64,000 nucleotides of DNA, from assembly GCF_009380165.1 (NCBI RefSeq), contig NZ_WHUF01000008.1, positions 1-64,000 on the forward strand. The letters are read 5' to 3'. Under the pieces are notes generated by a model. That model was not told the origin of the DNA. It searched no databases and saw only the letters and a list, made by a program, of their open reading frames with translations. Position numbers and translations under genes: made by a program. Every line of letters begins with the position of its first letter. Positions within the stretch are counted from its first letter, which is position 1. Of the stretch, positions 26,810 through 36,237 are shown piece after piece. The stretch is from Rugamonas rivuli. GTDB taxonomy: Bacteria > Pseudomonadota > Gammaproteobacteria > Burkholderiales > Burkholderiaceae_D.

Positions 26810-28872
26810 ACCTTGAGGAACTCTTCGCGGCCGCCGAGCCAGCGGGCCAGGTGGGCTTCGACGGTGGCGGCTTTTTCCGGGGTGTCGGCGTGGAGCAGGT
26901 CGTGGGCGACATCGCGCGCCTGGTCGACCAGCCAGCCGTCCGTTTCCAGATCGGCGAAGCGCAGCATCGCCTGGCCCGATTGACGGGCGCCGAGGAATTC
27001 GCCGGGACCACGGATCTCCAGGTCGCGCCGAGCGATCTCGAAGCCGTCGGTGGTTTCGCGCATCGTCATCAGGCGCTGCTTGGCGACGCCTCCCAACGGG
27101 CTTTGATACAGCAGCAGGCACACCGAGGCCGCCGTGCCCCGGCCCACGCGTCCGCGCAGCTGGTGCAGCTGCGACAGGCCGAAACGCTCCGCATGCTCGA
27201 TCACCATCAGCGACGCATTCGGCACGTCCACGCCCACTTCGATCACGGTGGTCGCGACCAGCACCTGCATTTCGTTGGCGCTGAAGGCGTCCATCACCAC
27301 TTGCTTCTCGGCCGGCTTGAGGCGGCCATGTACCAAGCCCACGTTCAGGTCCGGCAGGGCTTCGGCCAATAGCGCGTGGGTGTCGGTGGCGGTTTGCAGT
27401 TGCAGCGCTTCCGATTCCTCGATCAGCGGACAGACCCAGTAGATCTGCCGTCCCTCCAGCGCCGCCGCGTGCACACGCTCGATCACTTCGTCGCGCCGGT
27501 TCTGGTCGACAGCGCGCGTGACGATGGGGCTGCGGCCCGGCGGCAGCTCATCGATCACCGATACTTCCAGGTCGGCGTAGTAGGTCATCGCCAGCGTGCG
27601 CGGAATGGGCGTGGCCGACATCATCAGCTGGTGCGGGATCGCGCCTTCAACGCCCTTGTTGCGCAGGGTGAGCCGCTGGCCCACGCCGAAGCGGTGCTGC
27701 TCGTCGACGATCACCAGTCCCAGGTTGGCGAAGTTCACCGCTTCCTGGATCAGCGCGTGCGTGCCGATCACCAGCTGCGCTTCGCCCGATTCGATCAGCG
27801 CATACGCGGCCAGCTTGTCCTTCTTCTTCAAGCTGCCCGTCAGCCACGCGACCTTGACGCCCAATGGCTCCATCCACGCGGCGATCTTGCGGAAGTGCTG
27901 ATCGGCGAGGATTTCGGTGGGCGCCATCAGCGCGGCCTGGAAGCCGCTGTCGATCGCCTGCGCGGCCGCCAGCGCCGACACCACCGTCTTGCCGCTGCCG
28001 ACGTCGCCCTGCAGCAGCCGCTGCATCGGATACGGATGGCGCAGGTCGGCGCGGATTTCGTTCAGCACGCGCTGCTGCGCGCCCGTCAGCTTGAACGGCA
28101 GCGCGGCCTGGAAGCGTTCGGACAACTGGCCGACCGTCTTCAGCGCCGCCGCGCCCTTGGAGCGGCGCGCCCGCTGCGCGCGTTTCAGCGACAGCTGTTG
28201 CGCCAGCAGCTCGTCGAACTTCATGCGCGTCCACGCCGGATGCGAACGGTCGGCCAGCGCATGCTCGTCCACTTGCTGCGGCGGGTAGTGCAGCAGCTTC
28301 ACGGCCGGCTCAAAATCGGACAGCTGCATCGCGGCGCGCAGATCGGCCGGCAGCGTATCGGTCCAGTCGACCCGCTTCATGGCGTCGCCGATGGCACGCC
28401 GCAGTATCGGCTGCGACAGGCCTTCGCCCGACGGATACACGGGCGTCAAAGAGGTCGGCAGCGGCGCGCCCTCGTTGACCACCTTGTAGGCCGGGTGCAC
28501 CATCTCGGCGCCGAAGAAGCCGTGTTTCAGTTCACCGCGCGCGCGTACCCGCGTGCCTTCGGCCAGCTGCTTGACCTGGCTGCCGTAGAAGTTCATGAAG
28601 CGCAGCTGCAGGTCGCCGCTTTCGTCGGCGATGTGCACCAGCAGCTGCTTGCGCGGTTTGTAGGTGATCTCGTTCTTGACCACCACGCCCTCGACCTGGG
28701 AGGTCTCGCCGCCGTGCAGGCGGGCCTCTTCGATGGTGATAACCTGGGTTTCGTCCTCGTAGCGCATGGGCAGGTGCAGCACCAGGTCCATATCGGTGTG
28801 CAGGCCTAGCTTGGCCAGCTTGGCTTCCGGGCTGACTGTCTTTTTGACGGGTTTGGAGGTTGAAACAGGCAT
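26806..28872 (-). CDS. recG: ATP-dependent DNA helicase RecG
   Basis: A 688-residue helicase that reverses stalled replication forks and migrates Holliday junctions. The N-terminal wedge/OB domain contains YKPRKQLLVHIADESGDLQL. The helicase motifs are GDVGSGKT (I), ADQHFRK, VIVDEQHRFGVGQR (II, DEQH), MSATPIPRTLAM (III), LVATTVIEVGVDVPNA (V) and HQLRGRVGRG (VI). ATG 28872 starts the usual PVSTSKP-like N-terminus; an upstream in-frame ATG at 28923 lacks support. It is divergent from queA. Confidence 0.97.
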   Translation of the reverse strand: MPVSTSKPVKKTVSPEAKLAKLGLHTDMDLVLHLPMRYEDETQVITIEEARLHGGETSQVEGVVVKNEITYKPRKQLLVHIADESGDLQLRFMNFYGSQVKQLAEGTRVRARGELKHGFFGAEMVHPAYKVVNEGAPLPTSLTPVYPSGEGLSQPILRRAIGDAMKRVDWTDTLPADLRAAMQLSDFEPAVKLLHYPPQQVDEHALADRSHPAWTRMKFDELLAQQLSLKRAQRARRSKGAAALKTVGQLSERFQAALPFKLTGAQQRVLNEIRADLRHPYPMQRLLQGDVGSGKTVVSALAAAQAIDSGFQAALMAPTEILADQHFRKIAAWMEPLGVKVAWLTGSLKKKDKLAAYALIESGEAQLVIGTHALIQEAVNFANLGLVIVDEQHRFGVGQRLTLRNKGVEGAIPHQLMMSATPIPRTLAMTYYADLEVSVIDELPPGRSPIVTRAVDQNRRDEVIERVHAAALEGRQIYWVCPLIEESEALQLQTATDTHALLAEALPDLNVGLVHGRLKPAEKQVVMDAFSANEMQVLVATTVIEVGVDVPNASLMVIEHAERFGLSQLHQLRGRVGRGTAASVCLLLYQSPLGGVAKQRLMTMRETTDGFEIARRDLEIRGPGEFLGARQSGQAMLRFADLETDGWLVDQARDVAHDLLHADTPEKAATVEAHLARWLGGREEFLKV

Positions 28873-29001
28873 ATTGGAGCGTTTTTCGGGCACTAGCGTA
28901 AAATAGAGGGTTGGCCGCAGCAAAGCAACGCCGGTATTGTACGACTTGCACCGCCATCGGGCCTACCCGAATTTTCTTCAACAGTTTCCAGAAGTCCGCC
29001 C

Positions 29002-30030
29002 ATGTATTCGCTTTCCGATTTCGATTTTAACTTGCCGCAAGAGCGTATTGCGCAATTCCCGCTGCCAGACCGCAGCGCTTCCCGCCTGCTGCACCTGGAC
29101 GGCGCGCAGATCATCGACCGCCAGTTCGCCGACATCGTCGGCCTGCTGCAGGCCGGCGACCTGCTGGTGATGAACGATACCCGCGTGCTGAAGGCGCGCT
29201 TCTTCGGCGTCAAGGAAAGCGGCGGCAAGATCGAGGCGCTGGTCGAGCGCGTGCTGGACAACCGCACCGTGCTGGCCCAGGTACGCGCCTCCAAGTCGCC
29301 CGGTCCCGGCGTCAAGATCCGCCTGGCCGACGCCTTCGACGTCACCGTCGGCGAGCGTGCGGGCGAGTTCTACACCCTGCATTTCGACGCCGACGTGTTC
29401 GACCTGATCGAAGCGCACGGCCGCCTGCCGCTGCCGCCGTACATCGAGCACGACGCCGACTCCTTCGACGAAAACCGCTACCAGACGGTGTTCAACAAGG
29501 TACCGGGCGCGGTGGCCGCGCCGACCGCCGGCCTGCACTTCGACGAGAAGCTGCTGGCCGAGCTGAAGGCCAAGGGCGTCAACTTCGCCTACGTCACGCT
29601 GCACGTGGGCGCCGGCACCTTCCAGCCGGTGCGCGCCGAGGTACTGGCCGAGCACAAGATGCACACCGAGTGGTACACCATGCCGCAGGAAACCGTCGAT
29701 GCCGTGCGCGCCACCCGCGCCGCCGGCCGCGATGTGGTGGCGGTCGGCACCACCAGCCTGCGCGCGCTGGAATCGGCGTCGCAGAGCGGCCAGCTGGAGG
29801 CGGGCAGCGCCGACACCGCGCTGTTCATCACGCCCGGCTACCAGTTCAAGACGGTCACGCGTCTGATCACCAATTTCCACCTGCCGAAGTCGACCCTGCT
29901 GATGCTGGTGTCGGCCTTCGCCGGTTTTGAAGAGATCCGCAAGGCCTACGCCCACGCGATCGCCAATGAATACCGTTTCTTCAGCTATGGCGACGCCATG
30001 CTGCTGACGACGCAAGCACGAGCAAAATAA
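29002..30030 (+). CDS. queA: tRNA preQ1(34) S-adenosylmethionine ribosyltransferase-isomerase
   Basis: A 342-residue enzyme that transfers the ribosyl part of S-adenosylmethionine to preQ1 in tRNA, making epoxyqueuosine. Family segments: FDFNLPQERIAQFP, LLVMNDTRVLKARFFG, FNKVPGAVAAPTAGLHF, VTLHVGAGTFQPVR and FITPGYQFK. It is 8 bp upstream of tgt, in the order expected for queuosine genes. Confidence 0.97.
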   Translation: MYSLSDFDFNLPQERIAQFPLPDRSASRLLHLDGAQIIDRQFADIVGLLQAGDLLVMNDTRVLKARFFGVKESGGKIEALVERVLDNRTVLAQVRASKSPGPGVKIRLADAFDVTVGERAGEFYTLHFDADVFDLIEAHGRLPLPPYIEHDADSFDENRYQTVFNKVPGAVAAPTAGLHFDEKLLAELKAKGVNFAYVTLHVGAGTFQPVRAEVLAEHKMHTEWYTMPQETVDAVRATRAAGRDVVAVGTTSLRALESASQSGQLEAGSADTALFITPGYQFKTVTRLITNFHLPKSTLLMLVSAFAGFEEIRKAYAHAIANEYRFFSYGDAMLLTTQARAK

Positions 30031-30038
30031 GGAACAAT

Positions 30039-31178
30039 ATGCTGGAATTTAAACTGCACAAGACCGATAGCAGCGGTCTGACCAAGGCCCGCCGCGGCGA
30101 AGTCAAACTGAACCACGGCGTGGTCCAGACCCCGATCTTCATGCCGGTCGGCACCTACGGTTCGGTCAAGGCGATGTCGCCGCTGGAGCTGAAGGAAATC
30201 GATGCCCAGATCATCCTGGGCAACACCTTCCACCTGTGGCTGCGCCCGGGCAACGACGTGATGGCCAAGTTCGGCGGCCTGCACGACTTCATGGGCTGGG
30301 ACAAACCCATCCTGACCGATTCCGGCGGCTTCCAGGTGTTTTCGCTGGGCGCGATGCGCAAGATCACGGAAGAGGGCGTGCACTTCAACTCGCCGATCAA
30401 CGGCGACAAGCTGTTCCTGTCGCCGGAAGTGTCGATGCAGATCCAGCGCGTGCTGAACTCCGACATCGTCATGCAGTTCGACGAATGCACGCCTTATGAA
30501 ATCGACAACCGCCCGGCAACTCTTGATGAGGCGGCAAAGTCGATGCGCATGTCCTTGCGCTGGGCGCAACGATCGATGGATGAATTCCACCGCGGCGAGA
30601 ACCCGAACGCGCTGTTCGGCATCGTCCAGGGCGGCATGTTCGAGAACCTGCGCGACGAATCGCTGGCCAAGCTGGAAGAGATCGACTTCCCTGGCCTGGC
30701 CATCGGCGGCCTGTCGGTCGGCGAGCCGAAGGAAGACATGATGCGCATCCTGGCCCACGTGGGCCCGAAAATGCCTGCCAACAAGCCGCACTACCTGATG
30801 GGCGTGGGCACGCCGGAAGACCTGGTCAACGGTGTTTCCAACGGCGTCGACATGTTCGACTGCGTGATGCCGACCCGTAACGCCCGCAACGGCTGGATCT
30901 TCACCCGCTTCGGCGACGTGAAAATCAAGAACGCCCGTTACAAGGAAGACAAGGAACCGCTGGACAGCACCTGCTCCTGCTATGCTTGCCGCAACTTCTC
31001 GCGCGCCTACCTGCACCACCTGAACCGCACCCAGGAAATCCTCGGCGCGCGCCTGAACACCATCCACAATCTGCACTACTACCTGGACATCATGCGCCAG
31101 ATGCGCGAGGCCCTGGATGAAGACCGCTTCCACGCCTGGACCCTGCAATTCCACGCCGACCGGGCGCGCGGCGTCTGA
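30039..31178 (+). CDS. tgt: queuine/preQ1 tRNA-guanine transglycosylase
   Basis: A 379-residue enzyme that swaps guanine-34 for preQ1 in tRNAs for Asp, Asn, His and Tyr. Motifs: PVGTYGSVKA, ILTDSGGFQVFSL (active-site Asp), FGIVQGGMFENLR, GGLSVGEPKE, DCVMPTRNARNG (nucleophile Asp region), and the zinc site CSCYAC plus a downstream His. AAGGA precedes ATG 30039. It forms one unit with queA. Confidence 0.97.
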   Translation: MLEFKLHKTDSSGLTKARRGEVKLNHGVVQTPIFMPVGTYGSVKAMSPLELKEIDAQIILGNTFHLWLRPGNDVMAKFGGLHDFMGWDKPILTDSGGFQVFSLGAMRKITEEGVHFNSPINGDKLFLSPEVSMQIQRVLNSDIVMQFDECTPYEIDNRPATLDEAAKSMRMSLRWAQRSMDEFHRGENPNALFGIVQGGMFENLRDESLAKLEEIDFPGLAIGGLSVGEPKEDMMRILAHVGPKMPANKPHYLMGVGTPEDLVNGVSNGVDMFDCVMPTRNARNGWIFTRFGDVKIKNARYKEDKEPLDSTCSCYACRNFSRAYLHHLNRTQEILGARLNTIHNLHYYLDIMRQMREALDEDRFHAWTLQFHADRARGV

Positions 31179-31230
31179 CATTAACTAAAAGTGTTGTAAG
31201 TCTTGTAAAAAGATTTATGCCACCCACATA

Positions 31231-31282
31231 GCCGGAAGACCTAGCGCCTTCCGGCCAGTGCTAGAATACAGCGCTATTTTTT
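31231..31282 (+). terminator. two hairpins and a T run between tgt and yajC (terminator or attenuator)
   Basis: The first hairpin is GCCGGAAG/CTTCCGGC (31231-31255, 8 bp, perfect). The second is AGTGCT-AGAATAC-AGCGCT (31257-31275, one G-T pair), followed by A and T6 (31277-31282). A competing pairing also exists: TAGCGC in the first loop (31242-31247) can pair with GCGCTA (31271-31276). The T run ends 22 bases before the yajC GTG, so this could end queA-tgt transcripts or control read-through into the sec genes. Confidence 0.45.
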
Positions 31283-31304
31283 CAAACTATTATCGGAGTC
31301 ACCT

Positions 31305-31640
31305 GTGTTCATTTCCAACGCTTACGCCCAATCGGCTTCCCCACTCGACGCACTCGGCCTGGGCGGCAACCTCGGCAGCTTCCTGCCGCTGATCCTGATG
31401 TTCGTCGCGATGTACTTCCTGATGATCCGTCCTCAGCAGAAGCGCGCCAAAGAACAGAAGGCCATGATGGAAGCGCTGGCCAAGGGCGACGAAGTCGTCA
31501 CCGCCGGCGGCGTGCTGGGCAAGGTCTCCAAAGTGACCGACCTGTACGTGACCCTGGAAATCTCCAGCGGCGCCGAAATGACGGTGCAGAAGAACTCCGT
31601 CACCATGCTGCTGCCTAAGGGCACGCTGAAGGCGCTGTAA
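31305..31640 (+). CDS. yajC: preprotein translocase subunit YajC
   Basis: A 111-residue inner-membrane protein that joins SecDF in the holotranslocon. One membrane helix (FLPLILMFVAMYFLMI) is followed by RPQQKRAKEQKAMMEAL and a small beta domain (GDEVVTAGGVLGKV), the standard YajC pattern. It starts at GTG 31305 with GGAG at the right distance. It is the first gene of yajC-secD-secF. Confidence 0.96.
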   Translation: MFISNAYAQSASPLDALGLGGNLGSFLPLILMFVAMYFLMIRPQQKRAKEQKAMMEALAKGDEVVTAGGVLGKVSKVTDLYVTLEISSGAEMTVQKNSVTMLLPKGTLKAL

Positions 31641-31648
31641 TCTGGTCC

Positions 31649-31669
31649 CGGCCCGCACTGCGCGGGCCG
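31649..31669 (+). other. GC-rich hairpin between yajC and secD
   Basis: CGGCCCGC-ACTGC-GCGGGCCG, a perfect 8-bp stem, lies 8 bases after the yajC stop and has no T run. It may protect or process the yajC end of the transcript. Confidence 0.55.
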
Positions 31670-31706
31670 TATTGCATCCGACGCCTAACACTGAACGTTG
31701 AACAAT

Positions 31707-33569
31707 ATGAATCGCTATCCTCTCTGGAAATACATACTGATCGTAGTCGCCGTCCTGCTGGGCGCGCTGTACACCGCGCCCAACTACTACGGTGAATCGC
31801 CTGCGGTTCAAGTCACGAGCGGCAAATCGACCGTCAAGATGTCGTCCGAAATGAGCGCCAAGGTGGAAGCGGTGCTCAAGGGCGCCAACATCGCCTACAA
31901 CGGCATCGCCTTCGACGGCACCGGCACCTACGCTTCCGTGCGCGCCCGCTTCGCCGATCCGGACACCCAGTTCCGCGCCAAGTCGGTGCTGGAAAAAGGT
32001 TTGAACGCCGATCCGGCCGATCCGACCTACCTGGTCGCGCTGAACCTGCAAAAAGATACGCCTAAATGGATGCAAGCCCTGCATGCGCTGCCGATGTACC
32101 TCGGCCTCGACTTGCGCGGCGGTGTGCACTTCCTGATGCAGGTCGATACCAAGGCCGTGCTGACCAAGCGCGTGCAAGGCATCCAGGCCGCATCGCGCAG
32201 CCTGCTGCGCGACAAGAACGTGCGTCACGCCGGCATCGACCGCGTGGGCGACACCATTGAAATCAAATTCCGCGACGACGCTACCCGCCAGAAGGCCAAG
32301 GACGTACTGCAAGGCCAGATGACCGACCTGCTGTTCGTCGATGCCGGCGAAGGCGATGCGCTGAAAACCACGGTCAGCCTGAAGCCGGTCGCGCTCAAGC
32401 AGACCATCGACGACGGCGTCAAGCAGAACATCTCCACGCTGTCCAAGCGCGTGAATGAGCTGGGCGTGGCCGAGCCTATCATCCAGCAGCAAGGCCCTGA
32501 CCGCATCGTGGTCCAGCTGCCTGGCGTGCAGGACGTGGCGCGCGCGCGCGCCGTGATCGGCCGCACCGCGACGCTGGAAATCCGCATGGTCGACGAGACC
32601 ATCACGCCGGGCACCGAAATGACGGCGGCGATTCCGTTCAACTCGGAGCTGTTCACCGTCGGCAAGGCCGTGCCTGTGGTGCTGACCAAGGACGTGGTAC
32701 TGAGCGGCGACTACATCTCCAGCGCCACCGCCACCTACGACCAGAACCAGCAGCCAGCGGTCAGCATCGACCTGAATGGCGACGGCGGCCGCAAGATGCG
32801 CGACGCCACCCGCGAACGCGTGGGCAAGAAGATGGCCATCGTGCTGTTCGAAAAAGGCAAGCCGGAAGTGCTGTCGGTCGCCACCATCCAGAGCGAACTG
32901 GGTAGCCGCTTCCAGATCACCGGCATGGGCAATGCGGAGAACTCCGCCGAGCTGGCGCTGCTGCTGCGCTCCGGCGCGCTCTCCGCACCGATGGACGTGA
33001 TCGAAGAACGCACCATCGGCCCGCAACTGGGCGCCGAGAACATCAACAAGGGTCTGCATTCGACGATGTACGGCTTTGCCGCCATCGCCATCTTCATGAT
33101 CGCCTACTACATGATGTTCGGTTTCTTCAGCGTGCTGGCCCTGGCCTGCAACCTGTTGCTGCTGCTGGCATTGCTGTCGCTGATGCAGGCGACCCTGACC
33201 CTGCCTGGTATCGCCGCTATCGCGCTGGCGCTGGGTATGGCGATTGACGCCAACGTGCTGATTAACGAGCGTATCCGCGAAGAGCTGCGTTCCGGCGCCA
33301 CGCCGCAGGCGGCCATCGCGGCGGGCTTCGACCGCGCATGGGCCACCATCATCGACTCCAACGTGACCACGCTGATCGTCGGTATCGCCCTGTGGGTGTT
33401 CGGTTCCGGTCCTATCCGCGGCTTCGCCGTGGTGCACTGCCTGGGCATTCTGACCTCGATGTTCTCCGCCGTGTTCATCTCGCGCGGTGTGGTCAACCTC
33501 TGGTACGGCCGCAAGAAGAAGCTGCAATCGATCGCCATCGGTACCGTTTGGGTACCGGGTTTGAAATAA
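31707..33569 (+). CDS. secD: protein translocase subunit SecD
   Basis: A 620-residue membrane protein that uses the proton gradient to pull exported proteins across the inner membrane. Helix 1 is at WKYILIVVAVLLGALYTAPN; the large periplasmic P1 domain includes YLGLDLRGGVHFLMQVDTKA; five C-terminal helices include PGIAAIALALGMAIDANVLI and the conserved ERIREELRSG loop. ATG 31707 (MNRYPLWKY) is the usual family start; TTG 31698 in the same frame is not needed. SecF follows after 13 bp. Confidence 0.97.
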   Translation: MNRYPLWKYILIVVAVLLGALYTAPNYYGESPAVQVTSGKSTVKMSSEMSAKVEAVLKGANIAYNGIAFDGTGTYASVRARFADPDTQFRAKSVLEKGLNADPADPTYLVALNLQKDTPKWMQALHALPMYLGLDLRGGVHFLMQVDTKAVLTKRVQGIQAASRSLLRDKNVRHAGIDRVGDTIEIKFRDDATRQKAKDVLQGQMTDLLFVDAGEGDALKTTVSLKPVALKQTIDDGVKQNISTLSKRVNELGVAEPIIQQQGPDRIVVQLPGVQDVARARAVIGRTATLEIRMVDETITPGTEMTAAIPFNSELFTVGKAVPVVLTKDVVLSGDYISSATATYDQNQQPAVSIDLNGDGGRKMRDATRERVGKKMAIVLFEKGKPEVLSVATIQSELGSRFQITGMGNAENSAELALLLRSGALSAPMDVIEERTIGPQLGAENINKGLHSTMYGFAAIAIFMIAYYMMFGFFSVLALACNLLLLLALLSLMQATLTLPGIAAIALALGMAIDANVLINERIREELRSGATPQAAIAAGFDRAWATIIDSNVTTLIVGIALWVFGSGPIRGFAVVHCLGILTSMFSAVFISRGVVNLWYGRKKKLQSIAIGTVWVPGLK

Positions 33570-33582
33570 CTCAGGGGTTCAC

Positions 33583-34605
33583 ATGGAATTTTTCCGCATC
33601 AAAAAAGACATACCGTTCATGCGCCACGCGCTGGTGTTCAACGTGATTTCCGCGTTGACCTTCGTCGCGGCCGTGTTCTTCCTGATCCACAAAGGCCTGC
33701 ACTTGTCGGTGGAATTCACCGGCGGCACCGTGATGGAGCTGAAGTACCAGCAGCCTGCAAAGCTGGAGCAGATCCGTCACTCGCTGGAGAAGATCGGCTA
33801 CGAGCAGCCGGAAGTGACCAGCTTCGGCACCGCGCATGACGTCATGCTGCGCCTGCCGGTGATCAAGTCGGTCACTTCGAAGGATGCGTCGCTGCTGGTG
33901 TTCAACACGCTGTGCGCGGCCGAGCAGGGCGCCACCAAGCAGATCGACACCGTGAGCGCCAAGGGCGAGCACGTGGTCAAATCCGCTTGCACGGACGCTG
34001 CCGGCGTTGAAACCGTCGCGCTGCAAAAAGTCGAATTCGTCGGCCCGCAGGTCGGCGACGAACTGGCGCAGAACGGCTTGAACGCACTGGTGATGGTGAT
34101 CATCGGCGTGATGATCTACCTGGCCGTGCGCTTCGAATGGAAATTCGCCGTGGCGGCCATCGTCGCCAACTTGCACGACGTGGTCATCATCCTCGGCTTC
34201 TTCGCCTTCTTCCAGTGGGAGTTCTCGCTGACGGTGCTGGCGGCGGTGCTGGCGGTGCTGGGCTACTCGGTCAACGAATCGGTGGTTATCTTCGACCGTA
34301 TCCGCGAAAACTTCCGCAAGCAGCGCAAGGCGTCGGTGCATGAAGTGATCGACAACGCGATCACCTCGACCATCTCGCGTACCATCATCACCCACGGCTG
34401 CACGCAGATGATGGTGCTGTCGATGCTGTTCCTGGGCGGTCCTACGCTGCACTACTTCGCCATCGCGCTGACCATCGGTATCTGCTTCGGTATTTACTCG
34501 TCTGTGTTCGTGGCCGCCGCAGTGGCCATGTGGCTGGGCGTGAAGCGTGAAGACCTGATCAAGCCTATCAAGGAAAAAGACGAAACCGATGGCGCTGTAG
34601 TGTAA
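33583..34605 (+). CDS. secF: protein translocase subunit SecF
   Basis: A 340-residue partner of SecD with six membrane helices. Conserved features: LHLSVEFTGGTVMELKY in the periplasmic part, VLAVLGYSVNESVVIFDRIRENFRK and SRTIITHGCTQMMVLSMLFLGG in the membrane part. It has normal length and ends the sec operon at the terminator 34631-34665. Confidence 0.97.
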   Translation: MEFFRIKKDIPFMRHALVFNVISALTFVAAVFFLIHKGLHLSVEFTGGTVMELKYQQPAKLEQIRHSLEKIGYEQPEVTSFGTAHDVMLRLPVIKSVTSKDASLLVFNTLCAAEQGATKQIDTVSAKGEHVVKSACTDAAGVETVALQKVEFVGPQVGDELAQNGLNALVMVIIGVMIYLAVRFEWKFAVAAIVANLHDVVIILGFFAFFQWEFSLTVLAAVLAVLGYSVNESVVIFDRIRENFRKQRKASVHEVIDNAITSTISRTIITHGCTQMMVLSMLFLGGPTLHYFAIALTIGICFGIYSSVFVAAAVAMWLGVKREDLIKPIKEKDETDGAVV

Positions 34606-34630
34606 AACAACGTTATTGAATCGATAGTGG

Positions 34631-34665
34631 AATCCCCCAGCGCTTACGCCTTGGGGGATTTTTTT
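34631..34665 (+). terminator. terminator of the yajC-secDF operon
   Basis: AATCCCCCA pairs with TGGGGGATT across a 12-base loop, followed by a T run. A pairing of CGCTTACGCC bases within the loop is not required. It lies 25 bases after secF and can also serve the convergent LysR gene. Confidence 0.88.
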
Positions 34666-34699
34666 ATGTCTGGACAAAGGCGACTACAAGAATACGGGA

Positions 34700-35590
34700 T
34701 CAGCGCCCCGTTCTGATCATGTCGTACAGCGCCTGCGCGGCCGGCGACAGATGGCCGGCCTTGCGGGTGATGAGCACCAGCTGGCGCGAGATGGTCGGCT
34801 CCTTCAGCGTGATGATGCGCAGGCGCGGATAGCTGCCCTTGAGGATCGCCAGCCTTGGCACGATGGCGGCGGCGATGCCCGATGCCACCAGCCCCACCGC
34901 CGTCGCGCTGCGCTGCACGTCGTACTGGAATTGCAGGTTCAGGTCCGCACTCTTGTCGCCCAGGTAGCTGTCGAGCAGCGCGCGGTTGCCGTTGACGTCG
35001 CCCGAGAAGATCAGCGGGTAGGGCTGGATCTGCGTCCATGTCAGCGAGCGCCGCTTCGCCAGCGGATGATCGTCGCGGCACACCAGCACGAACTGGTCCT
35101 CCAGCAGCGGCACCGACACCAGGTCGGGATGCATGCTGCCCGCCAGGCTGATGCCGAATTCCGCTTCGCGCCGCTGCACCGCCTCCGCCACGCGCGACGA
35201 GGCGTGGTCGAGGATCTTGATGCGGTTGTCGGGGAAGCGCGCCGTGTACGCCTGGATCACCTGCGGCAGATACTGTATGCCCACCGTCGGCACGCAAGCC
35301 AGCGCCACGTCGCCGCGCTGCGCCTTGCCCGTCTCGCGTATCTCGCTCAAGGTCGACGACAGCTCCTGCAGCAGACGCCGCGCCTGCGGCAGGAAGTCCT
35401 CGCCGATGCTGGTCAGCGCGATGGAGCGCGTGGTGCGTTCGATCAGCATCACGCCCAGGAAGTCCTCCAGGTTGCGCAAGCGCTGCGTAACGGCGGTCTG
35501 CGTGATGTGCAGCGTCTCCGCCGCTTTTTGAAATCCACCGAAGTCCGCAATCGCGACAAATGCCTGCACGCCGAGTATGTCGATTTTCAT
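34700..35590 (-). CDS. LysR-family transcriptional regulator
   Basis: A 296-residue DNA-binding regulator. The helix-turn-helix is FVAIADFGGFQKAAETLHIT plus QTAVTQRLRNLEDFLG; the effector domain starts near RGDVALACVPTVGIQYLP. ATG 35590 (MKIDILGVQAF) is chosen as the normal LysR start; ATG 35614 in the same frame would add eight residues. It is divergent from the CHR transporter pair across 92 bp that hold an inverted repeat, so it most likely controls that pair and itself. The inducer is unknown. Confidence 0.93.
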   Translation of the reverse strand: MKIDILGVQAFVAIADFGGFQKAAETLHITQTAVTQRLRNLEDFLGVMLIERTTRSIALTSIGEDFLPQARRLLQELSSTLSEIRETGKAQRGDVALACVPTVGIQYLPQVIQAYTARFPDNRIKILDHASSRVAEAVQRREAEFGISLAGSMHPDLVSVPLLEDQFVLVCRDDHPLAKRRSLTWTQIQPYPLIFSGDVNGNRALLDSYLGDKSADLNLQFQYDVQRSATAVGLVASGIAAAIVPRLAILKGSYPRLRIITLKEPTISRQLVLITRKAGHLSPAAQALYDMIRTGR

Positions 35591-35596
35591 CAGAAA

Positions 35597-35625
35597 AATG
35601 AATGTATGGTCCAAATAAATTCATT
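35597..35625. promoter_or_regulatory. candidate LysR operator
   Basis: AATGAAT-N15-ATTCATT is a perfect 7-bp inverted repeat just upstream of the lysR-type start. A TATATT -10-like box for the transporter genes lies at 35631-35636. Size and place fit a LysR-type site, but this is inferred from symmetry only. Confidence 0.4.
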
Positions 35626-35682
35626 GTACTTATATTTCTCCGAGGCGGAAAATTCTTCCCATCGAAACCGAAGGAGAAGATC

Positions 35683-36237
35683 ATGCCGCTATCAACCATA
35701 TTCCTGGTGTTTTCCAGGCTGGCGCTGATGGGCTTTGGCGGCGTGATGCCGTTCGCCTACCGGGCGCTGGTCGAGCAGCGCAAGTGGCTGACGGCCGAGG
35801 AGTTCGCGCAGTACCTCGCCACCAGCCAGATGCTGCCCGGCCCCACCATCTGCAACGTCGCGCTGATGGTGGGCAGCCGCTACGCCGGCACGCGCGGCGC
35901 GCTGGCGGCATTGGCCGGCATGATCGCCGGTCCCTTCCTGGTGGTGGTCGCGCTGGGCGTGGCGTACCAGCGCTTTGGCGAGATCGAGGTGTTCCGCCAC
36001 GCGATACGCGGCATGGCCGCAGTCGCGGCGGGCCTGATCCTGGCGACCGCCGTGAAGATGGCCAAGTCCCTGTTCGCCAAGGCCGACTGGCACGCACGCG
36101 GCACGCTGCTGCAACTGGCCTTGCTGGCGCTGGCCTTTGTCGGACTGGGCCTGCTGCAATGGCAGCTGGCGCTGGTGTTCGGTCTGCTGGCGCCGCTGGG
36201 CGCGGGTGCGTTTTATTTGGTGGGAGAGAAAAAATGA
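35683..36237 (+). CDS. CHR-family (chromate-type) transporter, first half
   Basis: A 184-residue membrane protein that is one half of a split ChrA-like transporter. It has the FGGVMPFAY segment and the motif MLPGPTICNVALMVGSRYAG (PGPT, as in CHR domains), then further helices. AAGGAG precedes ATG 35683. Its stop overlaps the start of the second half (ATGA). Short-chain CHR proteins work as pairs; whether the substrate is chromate, sulphate-like or another anion is not known here. Confidence 0.9.
   Translation: MPLSTIFLVFSRLALMGFGGVMPFAYRALVEQRKWLTAEEFAQYLATSQMLPGPTICNVALMVGSRYAGTRGALAALAGMIAGPFLVVVALGVAYQRFGEIEVFRHAIRGMAAVAAGLILATAVKMAKSLFAKADWHARGTLLQLALLALAFVGLGLLQWQLALVFGLLAPLGAGAFYLVGEKK

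Noticed and set aside
31262..31267. TAGAAT as a yajC -10 box
   Set aside because: It lies inside the loop of the terminator-like hairpin and has no -35 partner at the proper distance.
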